A stretch of DNA of 64,000 nt from Acanthococcus lagerstroemiae (GCA_031841125.1 CM063112.1:65244057-65308056); one strand, 5' to 3'. Counted from the stretch's first letter, positions 24,984 to 37,742 are shown. Notes: generated by a model not told the origin, from the sequence alone. Made by a program: numbers and translations.

Positions 24984-25449
24984 TCAAAAGAGGGAACAAT
25001 TTTCGTTAGCCATATCGTCAATATTTCTGCAGTTGTATACGTAACGTGTGTTCCTGCATTTCCTCACTATTAATGTTTTAGTAGTGTTTTCAGTCATGAA
25101 AGATCGCAAAACTTTGAACGGTCTTTCGCATATGTCGTCTTCTGCCTTCCGTTTCGCAGCAGCACTAAGCCTTCGTCTTTCCGCTGTTCTGTCAGTCATC
25201 TCTTCATGATTATGTTGACGGCCTATATTTGTGTGAGTTATTGCATAGGTGGCTCCAATCGTCCTCAATGACACAGAACATGTATTCTTACAGCATCTGC
25301 TGAGCATATTGTGCCATTTTGATGCAGCTAGTGATGACCTCTTCATTTCGAAATACATCATATTTTTACACGAAAGTCCAACACTTACCGCCACGATATT
25401 TCACCGGAGGCGATGTCGCGGTCCTTACGGAAACTGTATTGGTTAAATT
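24984..25449 (-). pseudogene. FLYWCH zinc-finger fragment, transposon-associated
   Basis: A 136-codon minus-strand frame (25394-24984) contains KWHNMLSRCCKNTCSVSLRT, then IGRQHNHEE, then RRRLSAAAKRKAEDDICERP. This fits the back half of a FLYWCH finger (paired Cys, then a terminal HNH) with the basic linker that usually follows it. The front Tyr/Trp strand of the domain is missing, and a possible donor (GGCG|GTAAGT) lies at about 25387 within the frame. FLYWCH fingers in insects are often carried by Mutator-like elements or derived from them. No transposase is adjacent, so this is a fragment or solo finger gene of unknown activity. Confidence 0.5.
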
Positions 25450-25843
25450 CGAGTAAATTCTTCCCCTGCTGCCCAAGCGTTATTCTGGTATCACTTAAAG
25501 AATTCATCTCAAGAAAACTGGATATTGTAAATAAAGTTAGGCGAATAATCGCCTTGCCCGAATCAACGTGTTCGCTCCTTATACATGTCCTACGCGTTGG
25601 GCATTTATTTTCATTCGCTTTTCTTACTACCGGGGTTTACCCATAATTTTGCGATCGTACTCGGAAGGTCATTTGTTTCGCTCTTTTTGCAATCGCCCCT
25701 AAGATGATCATCATCATCATCATAATAAAAAAATAGACTTTTTTTGTGAACGGAAACCATCGGTTGGGAAATTTGTCTCCTCTCTACCTGACACTGCAAT
25801 TCCATTTCGCTACGCCTCTGATATTATTGAAACAAACGGAAAC
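25450..25843. other. Region downstream of TMEM87
   Basis: On the minus strand this follows the TMEM87 stop codon. A (CAT)n/(GAT)n microsatellite lies at about 25703-25720. No clear polyadenylation signal is visible close to the stop, so the TMEM87 3' end is not settled. Confidence 0.35.
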
Positions 25844-28800
25844 TCACGAGTCGATGAACGAAGACGGAATATTTTCCTCGACCCATTTCAGATCGTCATC
25901 CTGCGAAATAAAGAGAATAATTTGAAATTAAAAACTATTCTAGGCACATACATTTACGGCAGATACAGTAGCCCATTAGTTCCGATGGTTCAGGTCTCAC
26001 CTGTTACAAATACAAAAAAATACATACATTCACCTAACCAAACATGTTGAGAAAGACGAACGAACATATTTTAATTTACTTACCACATTAGTCCGTAATT
26101 TTGGTGAACCGCTCCGACTGCTGCCCATTCCTCGCATTTTCACTCCTACAATAAATAAATAATATCGAGAATAAAACATAGTCGGAACGGCAAATGTTCA
26201 CAAAAGTCACAGGTTCAGTTGGAAGGGCTTTACCAAGATATTGTACTAGAATTTAGATCAGCAACTTGGTGACTATCTTTAGTGAAGAAGAGCATTATAA
26301 GAACGAACGCGGATTGTAAATCGAGTAGTATGCGCGTTCGTTTACACTGCTGTCACCTAAGATAGCCGTCGAGTTAGCACATTAGGATTTACATAGTTGG
26401 GGCTTCACGCAGATTATATCGCTATTGGCCACCGGTGACCGAATCACGAACGTAGATTGTTGCGTTGATCCGAACGTTAGCGATACTACTGATCGCTCAG
26501 TTTCGGTATACGTGTAAAACGAAAACTGAACGGACGTATTTCAACATTCATGTTCCAACCGATGATCCGACGGTTAGATAAAGCAGGCGATTACGGATGT
26601 AGACGAGCTCAACTTATTAGGAAATCCCAATTTCACTGGTAGGAAGAACAAGAATCGTCACCAAGCACGAACCAGCTGAACATCTTCAACATATCCGCAC
26701 TAAGGGCCAGTATTACAAAACTTGGTTAAAAATAATCGACGGTTAACCGGCGGTTAAAATGCGAATCCGGCATTATAACCCCCTGTTCAACGGTAACAGT
26801 GATCCAACCGAAGTGTTTTTAACCACCGAAATTGGCGGGTTAATTGCGTTAACGGATTGTTAAACAGAAGCCCGTTAACCAGACTTTATAATACTAACCC
26901 TAAATGCTACATCAACCTGACGTACGCCTAACCAACACATTCACCTAATAAATGTACGCAGTAAACGATGCAACGGGATTAATGGCATTCCATGGGAAGA
27001 TTTTATTTCAGTTTGTTTCTAGTTCTACATACTTTTTTTATACACATTATATTATACATAGATATACTACTTTTTTCTGTTATATCCAGTATCTTTTTTA
27101 GTTTGGTTTTGTTCCTATTCTCTATCGTAAGTTACTGTTTTTTGTTTTTTTTCTTTCTTTCTTCATATTAGGTGTTCAGTAACAGTGGAGTTGACTGAGA
27201 GGTATTTTCGAAGGGTTGTAGGGTATGGGGTGGATGCAGGGAGGAGGGGCTATCTGAGGTTCTCAAGGACTTCTTATACACCCTTAAAAGAAAATTAACG
27301 TGTATGTTTCAGAATGTCAGAAACCTGAGAACCAGAACACAAGAATTTTAACAGTGCCATACTATCAAACGATTACGATATAATTGTACTGATTGAGACA
27401 CGATCGCATGAGGGCATAAACTCGAGTAACCTGTTCGATAAGCGCTACGTGGTACACGGAAAAGACAGGAACTCTACAATCACTAACAAGGAAAGAGGAG
27501 GACGTGTATTGGTAGCCGTTAAGACGGATCTATTTTCTGAGTATCATACCTGGATCAATATAACCAAAATGATGAATGCGAGTGTGTTTGGGTGACACTC
27601 AAACTGAGTCTGGATTCTGATTCTCTTTACCTCGGAGTACATTATTTTCTACCCGTTACAGACCGAAAAGTATATCAACTAGCATATGACCAAATGTTAA
27701 TGAAGTCTTACTGCCTGGAGCGCGATGTGCTACTATTGGGAGATTTCAATCTTCCGGACTTGTACGATGTGCGCAGAAACGACACTAACTCGGTTAATGG
27801 CAAGATTAGTGACTTACAAGATTTCATGTAGGTGTCTGACCTTCAACAATACACTCAGGTCGTAAATCACCTAAACAAAATATCGTCACGGACCTGATCA
27901 TGAAACAACTACCCGAAGACAAGAAATCTGATAAGCGAAGTTCTCTGTCGATGAAAGATAAATATAACTTCAATTATGCGCAGGCAGATAATTACCGTAT
28001 GCGTCGTTTACGAAGTGTTCAACTTCTTCGTCATCTTCGTACTCGTCATCAATCGCGTCCAGGAGTGGAGAAAATGCATACCTGAAATCGAAACAGAAGA
28101 AAGAAAAGGGGAAACTTGAAAAACTGCTTTCGATTACGGTCGATAAAAGCTTTGTAAACAAAATCCGGAGCGTACCTTTGATTATTATTCGTCGGACGCC
28201 ATAAAATCATGATGACTAATAGAATTAAGGAAAATAACAAGTGCCAATAAGCGTCGTCGACCCACAACCCTTTCCAATCCTGGGACAAACGAACACGATG
28301 AATTATAGTCTCGAGTAATTCGCTATAAATATAATAGCTAATGATTGCCGACAATAATCAGTATTCTATTCGTCAACTTCTGTGCGGGGTGGGAAAAGAA
28401 AGTGCAAGCGGTACGGTAGTCTACTTACTGTCAGACACTCTTCTATTCGGTGACTTTTAATGGAATATAACATAAAAATGGTGGATGCGATCACGGCAAA
28501 AATCAACGTGTTGGTGAAATGATTGTACAGCGTCAGTTTCACTAAATTGCTGTAGGTATAATAAAATTGCGCAAAACGCGAACGTTAGTCGTAATTATTC
28601 GGGAAGTCGTATAAATAGTTTACAGTTCGAGAAGCAACACGATACTAAAAGTACGTAATCAATTAATTCCAGAGTATTCCGATGATGAGAAAATAGGACG
28701 CCAGTACGCGAAAAGTGACCGAACACATAGTAGTACAACGATTTTTCGACTTTCTGTTCGTCGCCGGAATCTAGCGTTAGTATGTAATATCATATTGACG

Positions 28801-31800
28801 CTGGGAGTGCGCAGCGACGCCACAGAGGTGGCCAAAAACTGCGAAACGATAAACAATACGAAGTTTAAGCCTGCTAACTACGAGAATAACATTCTTTCCT
28901 AAAATCGTAAGTCACTTTCCGCGTATCACATCCAATTTTCGAATAAATCGCATCGAGATGAAATGGTACAAGTCCGTGCATTGTTATTCATCCACATTTA
29001 CTCGCAAGGACGGGGAAAATCACGAAAATTGAGAGAACAACGCGATCATCGATCGTGTCATCTACGACTTTAAAATTACGATTTGATAAATCATTTGATT
29101 CTTAACCGCGGAACAACGACTATTTTCACCGTGACGCTAATTTATTTTTTGAAAAACATTACGCAGTTTCCGACGTTGGTATAATCTGTTTGCCTTCGCC
29201 GATGAAATTCAAATCATCGTCGACTTGGGATCATTTCGTTTCTGATTTTCGTCGTATCTGCGGTGCGATTTATAATAAACACGAGTTCGCGACATACGGT
29301 TTACTTATTATGCGGCCGAGTACCTACCGTCTAAGTCTCAAAGTACGCGTTGTCTGTACGAGACTGGAGAATATCCACCAGCAAATGAACGAATCTAGCA
29401 AAGCCAAAGGTATACTGGCGAGCAACAAATAACTGGACGGATCACCCTTCGGTTTCACGACACGCAGATACGCTTCTGTCGAGGCGAGAAGAAAGTACAA
29501 AGCGCCGACGCTTAAAATTCGTGGTAAATGAGATCCCAATCTCGGTCTGAAACACACTTACGCTACACGTACTCGCTTCGTAATCGACGCGCATATTGTA
29601 CGTGGCATGTTATCGTCAAACGCTTCGTTTCAAGAAGAGAACGACCGATAAATAACGTTAATCGCGAATGATACGGGTTCTCACTCGGGTTTTCCACTTA
29701 AAAATTGATCGGCTAACGACGGTTTGACTCGAAGGAAAGTTTCCACGCTACGTTAAACGAATATAGATACAGGGAAGCGACAACTTAATGCCCTCCTCCA
29801 CACAATCGACGACGGCAAGTAAGTAGGTCGTTTCAAAAGTCTCCGCCACGCATTTATATCTCCACTCCTAATATACCTACCTGAACCCCCGACCAGTCCT
29901 CGTGTATGGAAAGTTTATACTAATCAGTATGCAAATTTTCAGACTGATCGGTTGATTTGCATCCGCGTTCTGTGCGTTTAAGATGAATTTTGCCTTTCGA
30001 GTTGGCGTCCGGCTCCTGTAAGCAACGTCCAGTCAGACAGTTCTTCGCTGCAGGAAAAAAATACGGCCAAAAACATTCGCAATTGCTTAAAAATTGTTTA
30101 TAGAGAGTCCGCGATGCCATCCTGTACTGTTGAATCGTGAGTTGAGTGGTTTAATGCCAGCCGAACAGCTGTTCACGAAGTGGACAGAAGCGGCAGACCG
30201 GGTGATACTGTGAATGATGAAACAATATCAGCTGTTTTGGCGCTATTCGAACGAGATTGACGGTTTACGATTACGGATTTGATGCAGATGTTGGCCGAGT
30301 ATTTCATAACTGTTTATTGCGCCTCCATCCATCGGGTATTTTAAGAAGCAGGCTATACGAAGATTTGCGTTCGCTGTGTGCCTTGGTTGCTCAGCGACCA
30401 TCACCGTATACAACATTTGATACTGGTCTAAATGCAGGTCTCACTACTGGGACATTTTTGAACGCCCAAGGTATTCTCCGGACCTTGCCAGGTCCGATCA
30501 CTACCTCTTCCCCCGGTTAAAAAATTTTTGGGTCCCAAAGATGCCGTAACGATGAACAGTTGAAGATGACTGTTACAAACTGACTGCAAAAGTTGGACGC
30601 CAACTTCTACCTCACGGGAATAGAAAAGCTCGTGCATCGTTACGACAAGTGTTTGAATGAACTTGGCGATTATAAAGAGAAGTAGAGAATTTCCTAACGA
30701 ATCTTTCAATATTTCTTTCAAATTTTTAAATTAATATGTGGCGGAGATATAGATGCATGGCGGAGACTTTTGAAACGACCCTCGTATTTTGTTCGTCTGT
30801 CTCTAATCACACTCCAAATCTATCTTCGAATACTACGAGCAGCAATTATAGTTACATTTTTCAAACCACGGACCACAAACTCGACTCATTTACTCGTATG
30901 TAAAATTATCTCTCGCAATCGGTAAACACGTATAACTAACTACTCACTTCACTATGCCGTAGCCAAGGCTGACGATAATGACTAGCATCCTGGCCAAACT
31001 TCTTTTGGCCGCCGAAACGAGTTCGGCAATAAAGACGGTTCCTAGCAAAGAAGATTCGCCCGTGCTGTTGATCGACTGGTATTCTTCGTAAAACATCGCT
31101 TTTTCAATCATACCTACGACAGAAAACATAGTCGATGTAGCTTACACGAATTCTAACACATATTCGACATTAATCTTCGATATCGAGTAGCTTATCTATC
31201 TATATCTTCTATATAAAACAAAGTTGGGTTAGTTACACAATCCATCACTTAAGAACGGTTGGACCGATTTTTATGATCTTTGATTTGTTGGATTTGTCTC
31301 CGCCAAGAATAACAGAATAACTTATAAAACATCGGTAAAATTCACGGGGAAAAATGTATTAAGAAAATTCATTTTCTCATACATTATGTATATATGGAAC
31401 GGTTTTCTTTCTTTTCAGTTTTATGGAAATCTTATTTTCGCCTATCCGTGGAAATCGGTTTCAGTTCAAGTATACCCATGGCTGGAAGAAAAATAAATTT
31501 CCATGGAAATGTCAACCAAAACGGCTTTTTTCCAGTTTTATGGAAATCTTATTTTCTCCTATCCATGGAAATCAGTTTTCTCTAGAGGATACCCATGGCT
31601 AGAAGAAATTCGCTCAAGTATACCCAACAGTAGAAGCGATAAAATTAATGCTAAAATAAATGTCCATGGAAATGTCAACCACTGAACTGAATTGCCACTA
31701 TGAAGAGCTAAATGTACAGACTTTGTGTCGGTGGAAGCGTTACAGTTTTCGCTCAAGTATACACAGTATACAGGAAACGCATAGGGGGCACCTCACGACT

Positions 31801-34800
31801 GTCGCTGTTGTGAAGGCTGATAACGTCGGCTTTTAGCATTTTACATGCTTTTACTACTGGGTATACTTGAGTGAAAACCGTAACGCTCCTCTTACTATGA
31901 CGTCATACTAGTGAGTATACTTGAGCGAAAATCGTGTTTATACTCGTACATGTCCACGGAAATTTATTTCTTCCAGCCAGGAGGTCCCCCTCGACACGAA
32001 GCTAGCGCCCTTTCGAGCATTACCTCAGAGATGTCGGGATTCTCTTCTCATTTCTAGCTCAGTTCAGCTCACAGTTCTTTAGCTCTTCATGATGACAATT
32101 CAGTTCAGTGGTTGACATTTCCATTCCCCCCCCCCCCTCAGTTCTTCAGTTTTCTGCCGTTATTTGAAATAATCGGAGAGAGGGTACACCTCACGATTGT
32201 CGCGCTTGTGCTTATTTTCGCATATCTATGGAAATCTTATTGTCGCCAATCCATGGAAATGGAGAGCGGGTGCACCTTACGACTGTCGCTGTTGTGTATG
32301 CTCATAACGTATACATATAATATGAAATGGCTCTTTTTCAGTTTTCTACCGTTATTGCATTTCAACCACACAAAGTAAACTGTGTTATTTACAATGCCGC
32401 GAGCCATAAGATCTAATCTTCCACAACGAAACCCCGTAATGCAATTAGACTTCGCAATATTGCGAATCAATCCAACTAATTTTCAAAATTTTGGGATTTA
32501 CGTTGTTTCTGAAATATGAGATTCAATTGTAGATGTGAGATTTAAAAAGTGGTAGGATATTATGGCATTCGTTGATACTGAAAATTTTTTTTTACAATGT
32601 TAAATGGGATAAAATGTTTGATATTCTAAAAAGAATAGGAATAAAGAAGAAATTCAAGTTATTTAAACTTATATAATACGGGGAAAAGAAAACTACATTA
32701 AGAATAGGTGAGAAAGGGGAGGCAAATATGAAAAAAGGTGTAGAGCAGGGGTGCTCCTTATCTCCAGTGTTATTTAATTTGTACATGGTGTGGTGAGACG
32801 TACGGCGATGCACGCATACCAAAGTGGCCCCTATGACACCGCACCCCCGGCACCGGAAACTACCCTTTCGGGCATCGCATCAGTGACCGGGAGGTTTAAT
32901 TTGTACAAAGAGTGGGCTATAAAAGAAATAAAAGAAAAATTTGAAACGGGTGTAACTGTACATGGAGAGCGAGTAAAGGTGTAAAGATGCTCAGATTTGC
33001 AGATGATTTTGTCTTATGAACTGAAAGATGTACTAATTTGGAAAATATTTTAAATGGAATGGAGCTTTTGATTAAGGATATTGTATGAAAATATTTTTTT
33101 AAATAAAAAATAAATAAATAAAACTTAGTGATGGTATGTAAGTTATGTGAACATGATAGCTTAAAATGAAAATTGGTCAGGGAAAAATTGAGGAAGGGAG
33201 CGAATTTTGCTATTTCAGGAGTAAAATAACAAAAAATGGAAGATGTAAACGAGATATTAGTAGTAGAATAGTACAAGCTACATTAGAATTTTATCGAAAA
33301 AGTAATTTATTCAAATCAAAAACAAATCTGGAAATCATGTAGCGTTGTATGGATGTGAAACTTGCACCACAGGAAAACCAGAGAAGAGAAGGATCTACGT
33401 TTTTGAAATGTGATGCTATAGGCGGATACTTAATATCAAATGGACGGATAAGGTAATAAATTAGAAAATACTTAAGAGAGTAGCAGGTAAAATAGATATT
33501 TCGAATTGTTTGAAGATGGGGGCCAGATGAACTAATAGGGCATGACTTGAAGCACCCAGGAATAACATCACTCCTACTAGAAGGGAAGGTGGAAAGAAAG
33601 AACTGAGTAGGTCGGCACAGATTCCAGTATGTTCAGCAGATAATCGAGGATGTCAAATGTAAGAGTTATTTGGAGTAGAAAGAACTGGCACAATATAGGG
33701 AGAAATTGGGAGCTGCATCAAACCGGTCGTAAGACTGATAACTTTATCATCATCATCATCATATCATACTAAACATGTTCTGGCTTTCTTTTGAATTTGT
33801 AGAAAGATCTATGGCCATTGTTACGTGGAATGTAAGGAGCAAAATGTGGATTTTCGTACGTGTTTTCTTTTGGCTAATGCTTTAGAAAAGAGGTTTTCAA
33901 ACAGCTTTGAACTTTACACTTTACTTACTTTGGGCACTCACGCACATCTATCTTGGACTTTTTAGGATCACGATTAGGCTCCTTTACACTCTTAATCCTT
34001 CGAAATTGGAGGGTGATAGTATCGAACTCACTTAAAGCAACTCACTTAAGCCCACGGTTTAGAGGACCCGATTTGGCACGAGAAGTTATTTTACAAATGT
34101 GTAATTCAACTGAGGTACTTTCGAACGAGGGACCCCAGATCATTTCGAATAACATATTGAAGAACTCATAATTTTATTCCGAGATTAAGATTTCAGGAAC
34201 CCAAATTGGAGTAAGTTGGCTATAAACGTGAAGCGTGATTCAAAATCATCGACGACTTAAGTGAATACCCGTTCCAATATTTTCATTCATCATTATTATT
34301 ATTCGTTTTTTTTTCTCCCAAATTTCCGGTCCATCTTCCCCATCCTTAGTCATATTTCAATTTATTCTGAGCGGCCGCGAAAGAACTTGCAACTCTCTCG
34401 ACGGATGCACATTCCATTCGCCACAAACTTTCTAGCGAAGGTAACTCAGGAAGTCCAAATAGACAGCAAATACCGTGACAGTAGTCAATTTCTTTTTAAA
34501 AATTGGATATTGAGGATCCGAGTAGCAACCAGATAGAAATGTGCGGTAATATTTGAAATCAGCGACCCAAAAAAATCTCTGTATCAACGATATTTCTGAT
34601 CGTTCGAATTTAGGAGTAAATTAAGAAATTTCGCGAATAATGCGATAGGCCTTACGACGCAACGGCATTAGAGTATCTTGCTACTTCTCTACGTGAGACG
34701 AATATGTAGTTTGTAGTACGAAATATATACGCACTTACCAATCAATATGACAGCGCCGATCCAAAATTGTATTCTCAGTAAATCTCTCCACTGTAAAAAG

Positions 34801-36225
34801 GAAACGGTCAACCAGACCAGGGCGAACACGACGTATACCAAACACATGGCACCGTAGAACTGAAATTAAATCACGTAATGACGAACACTTTACCGCATTT
34901 GAAATTCGTGTAACGCTGGAAGAGCACACACATAAAAAAAAAACACAAAAAAAAAACAAACAAACTATACCGGCAAGAGAGGCCATTCCGCCGCATTTAA
35001 ATATTCGCCGTTCGGTCCTTTCATTTCGATGTGCACGCTCGCGTTGAACGGACCTTTATCATCATTTACTTGCAACGTCAACAAATAGATTCCATCTTTA
35101 TCAATTCTGTAAATTAGAGCTCGATTGTCCTAGAATAAAACCAATAACATTTCTATAAGCTTCGCAAATCGTTTACTATCGAATCGTATCTTTACAATGT
35201 AAAAATAGGCAAACAAATGCATTACAGCTCGCAAATTCATCAGTCGCTGAGCCTTCTCATCCATTGAACGTCGTTCATCTTCCGAGACCGGCAGTTTCGA
35301 TTTAGAATCCGTAGTCGGTGGGTCTTCGATTTTTCGATACTGAAAACATACGAGAGTACAGAACGTATTCGCAAGAAACGATTGTTACAACGCAAGCGTC
35401 GTACGATATTTTTATACCAGCATAATGTGCTCCGAGCAGGTGTATACTCGATCAGGGGGCGATTTAATTACGGATGAATTCGCCAACGTTTCAAGTTGCA
35501 ATTCGCGTATCCACTGAAAATAAGAATTTTGTTTTAATGTTTTTTCCCCGTAATAAACACCAGTACGATGGCGTCGTATAGTAGAGACTTTCTCAGAAGT
35601 AACGAAACTATCTAAAATCTATTTGTCGTCCTTCGACCCTCCAGTTATTAACAGAACATACAATACGCCAAGCATCACCTTCGTGATGAAGAATACGGAA
35701 CTGATGCGCGAGTACACTTTTACACGAGAATTTAGCAAAAATACTTTGACAAACGACGTACCCCACCATTTCCCAGATTTAGGTGACTTCCCCAGCATCT
35801 GGATTCGGAAATGGACCACTGAACTTTGACTGTACTAGTAACCGGTTCGCACGAAACTGAAATATGCCAACGAGCAAATATTACGGTTATTTACGAAACA
35901 TCGTATGCACGACAGACACAACGCTTTATCAATACTCTTACTTTGAATAAATATTCCAGATCCTGCAAATAAGCCTCTTTGAATGCCGATGCTGCCAGCC
36001 TAACAGAAAGAGAAATAGAAATCATCGGTAGGTAAGAATGTCATCGACCAACCCGAAAAACTTGGTGCATCATTTTTATGAGCATTTCAAGGCGTTTTAT
36101 AGTGGTACTTTACTTATACTTACTTTCGATACGAAGTAATCCCATTTACCTTTCTCTGGTAGGGACACGACACACGTATATACTGCCGAAGCTAAGAGTA
36201 ACTTGGAAAAGGAACGAGGAATCAT
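25844..36225 (-). CDS. Tmem87: TMEM87-type seven-transmembrane Golgi protein
   Basis: Phase-consistent minus-strand exons are 35513-35418, 35339-35226, 35129-34971, 34859-34739, 31113-30948, 29546-29328, 28549-28429, 28279-28176, 28081-27996, 26145-26084 and 25900-25844. The lumenal GOLD-type part includes [17 protein letters not shown]. Seven hydrophobic helices follow, starting [17 protein letters not shown] and including [26 protein letters not shown] and WRPTNNNQR. An acidic tail ends [13 protein letters not shown], a TMEM87 hallmark. Family members sit in Golgi membranes and are linked to endosome-to-Golgi transport; an ion-channel role has been proposed. A likely signal-peptide exon is 36225-36150 ([20 protein letters not shown]). 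Exons at 35999-35942 and from 35829 down are tentative because their frames are unresolved. The final TGA overlaps a GTGAGT donor, so a longer C-terminus is possible. Introns are packed with transposon relics. Confidence 0.9.
26704..26900. mobile_element. PIF/Harbinger-like MITE with TAA duplication
   Basis: Terminal repeats GGGCCAGTATTACAAAACTT (left) and the inverse ending ATAATACTAACCC (right) bound about 197 bp. TAA lies on both sides (26701-26703 and 26901-26903). The interior is built of GGTTAA/TTAACC words. Three-base TWA duplications and GG-starting ends are typical of PIF/Harbinger nonautonomous elements. It lies in the penultimate-side introns of TMEM87 and resembles the shorter element at 48784-48894. 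Confidence 0.7.
27290..27840 (+). mobile_element. LINE endonuclease-domain relic in TMEM87 intron
   Basis: Broken plus-strand frames contain the order expected of an apurinic-type endonuclease of CR1/jockey-like LINEs. NVRNLRT comes first, then [13 protein letters not shown] text split by frameshifts. An intact 79-codon stretch (27592-27831) follows with [13 protein letters not shown] and the metal-site block [15 protein letters not shown]. Upstream stops and frame changes show it is dead. It is antisense to TMEM87 and belongs to a different family from the relics at 18186 and 32590. Confidence 0.7.
29822..30784 (+). mobile_element. Deleted mariner element with TA duplication
   Basis: Inverted termini share GGTCGTTTCAAAAGTCTCCG over about 37 of 42 positions, and TA dinucleotides flank both ends (29820-29821 and 30785-30786). 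Inside, decayed plus-strand frames show mariner transposase pieces: [20 protein letters not shown], then further on [13 protein letters not shown] text followed by LFPRLKNF, and a C-terminal [15 protein letters not shown] end. The central catalytic part is missing and stops are frequent. At 963 bp it is about a quarter shorter than a full mariner (near 1.3 kb), so it is an internally deleted, inactive copy in a TMEM87 intron. Confidence 0.85.
31380..32320. repeat. Minisatellite around TTCCATGGAAAT/CAAGTATACCCA
   Basis: A unit of roughly 110-120 bp carrying AGTTTTATGGAAATCTTATT, CCATGGAAATC and GCTCAAGTATACCCA repeats, in order at about 31420 and 31535, then in shuffled, partial copies to about 32265. 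Two copies are open in the same frame and give a repeating [11 protein letters not shown] peptide, which I regard as a by-product. The region starts (about 31200-31290) with TCTATATAAAACAAAGTTGG, reminiscent of Helitron 5' ends, though no 3' hairpin terminus was found. Confidence 0.55.
32590..33760 (+). mobile_element. LINE reverse-transcriptase relic
   Basis: Decayed plus-strand frames contain successive reverse-transcriptase motifs: [15 protein letters not shown], then [13 protein letters not shown], then the catalytic LRFADDFVL. Downstream C-terminal text includes [32 protein letters not shown] and a MWCYRRML-like block. The copy ends in a (TCA/CAT)n tail at about 33746-33767, as many RTE/CR1-like LINEs do. 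Stops and frameshifts make it inactive. It is antisense to TMEM87 and is itself interrupted by a 109-bp insertion. Confidence 0.8.
32786..32894. mobile_element. 109-bp insertion with 13-bp target duplication
   Basis: TTTAATTTGTACA occurs at 32773-32785 and again at 32895-32907, exactly flanking 109 bp of GC-richer sequence. Conceptually removing the insert and one copy rejoins the LINE reading frame across the gap. That shows a true insertion with a 13-bp duplication, a size typical of LINE-mobilised sequences. The insert has no poly(A), no tRNA-like boxes and no family I recognise. Confidence 0.7.
33768..34738. other. TMEM87 intron sequence without further features
   Basis: This is the 3' part (in TMEM87 sense, the 5' part) of the large intron between exons 34859-34739 and 31113-30948. 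I see no repeats with definable ends and no supportable gene here. Confidence 0.35.
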
Positions 36226-36737
36226 TTGCAAATTCAAGTCAACTATCGCATGACACATGCAACATCTGATAGTATTTATCTACGATGATTAAAAAATATT
36301 ACTCGTAGACAATTTCTCCGATGAAATACGATGTTCTTAGAAATCGGGACACCACGGCTTATTCGGAAGACTACAAAGTACGACCTCGACTTTTTTACTT
36401 GTTTAGTAATTTACCGAGTAGCGACAATATAACAGCCGCGGCATAGCACTTTCTGACTTGTGACTTCATTCTTCATAATATACATTTTAATAGTGCATAG
36501 ATAACGAATAACGATAACACGCAAAACTGAGATAATATGAATGTGGCCGAAGAATCGTGACGCTGATAAGACCAGTCCTATAGACCAGTTTTGTGATGAC
36601 GTCACAAAGTGTGTTACTACTCTCGGTTACAGTTAGAAGAAGTACCCGTATTTTTTCGTGCGAACGTAACAGAGATGGGCAAATTCGTTTGTAAATCGAA
36701 TCGATTCACAATTCGCCATAAGAAAATTGAATCGATT

Positions 36738-37508
36738 CTTTGACTATATATAACTATATGGACTGATCAAGACGACACTACTACAAGGAAATCTTGCACA
36801 CGGCCCTGTTTCAACATCTTTTGTGCTATAATGATTAGAGAAGACCTTGTTGTGATTTCTGGTTATCAGTTTGTTCTGTATCCTAGATCCTAACGTTGTA
36901 ATGTTGAAAACATGCGATTTATTTGCTAAAAATCAGTCCACTTTTGAGCCTATACATCAACCAATGTATTTTTCAATTATATATACCGTATTTCTCTATT
37001 GATACAGCCAAATATTTTTGCACAAAAGGAAGAATGAGAAGAAAAACGGAGAAAACAAGGCAAATCAATACGTCTTTTATTCCATAGCCTGCTTCAGCGT
37101 TTGTTTTACAGGAACAATTCAACTGCTCCCAAATTAAAGTTGGAAAAGTCTGTAACAAAAGCAGCCGTAAAATTGTATCAAAGCACAAGTTTTCTTCACA
37201 AAACAAGAGTTCCTCACGAATGTTGTTTTAGCATTAAACGCCACAACTATCGTTTCGAACTCAGTAATTGCTGTCAATGGGAAACAACTAATCAAAAAGA
37301 GACTAAGAATATTCATCATTAACATCAAAAACAATCCTTATGGTGACAGGAATTATTTGAATCCGCAGATCTTTGTATACGTACATTACATAAATTACAG
37401 GTTATCACCTGTTATCATTCGCTTCTTAGCTTAATCATTATAGCACAAAAGATGTTGAAACAACATTTTATCAACTTGATCAGTCCATATAGTTATATAT
37501 AGTCAAAG
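36738..37508. mobile_element. Nonautonomous TIR element, copy 1
   Basis: Termini CTTTGACTATATATAACTAT (left) and its inverse (right) bound about 771 bp. The body is about 95% alike by eye to 55109-55871 in the opposite orientation, including a 66-codon minus-strand frame (MFLMLMMNILSLFLISC...). Flanking 8-mers do not match here. The left flank is a GGGCAAATTCG..AATCGATTC repeat, so this copy may sit inside another element or be rearranged. No transposase motif is visible. Confidence 0.75.
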
Positions 37509-37742
37509 TACCTCGCAGATAACGAGGTAGTAAGAGGGTGTTTGCTTAAGCTGAAAAACTTTCAGCTTCCAACTTCTGGCTTTTCAAATTTATCCTAAAA
37601 CTGCAAAAACTTCCAGCTTCTCCGCATTCTGCATGGTGTTGTTGCGCCAACTTCCTACACTGGTATTGATAAGACAAAACCAAATAATCTGAAATGTTTA
37701 ATCTTTGAAGCTAATATTCAGACACAGTACCAACGTCTATGC

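Noticed and set aside
31394..31685. Frames encoding repeated VLWKSYF peptides
   Set aside because: They arise from the minisatellite unit reading open in one frame; no start context, signal sequence or splice structure supports a protein.
37134..37334. 66-codon hydrophobic frame conserved between the two inverted element copies (also 55275-55490)
   Set aside because: It is conserved only because the whole element is; the downstream end differs between copies and nothing resembles a transposase.
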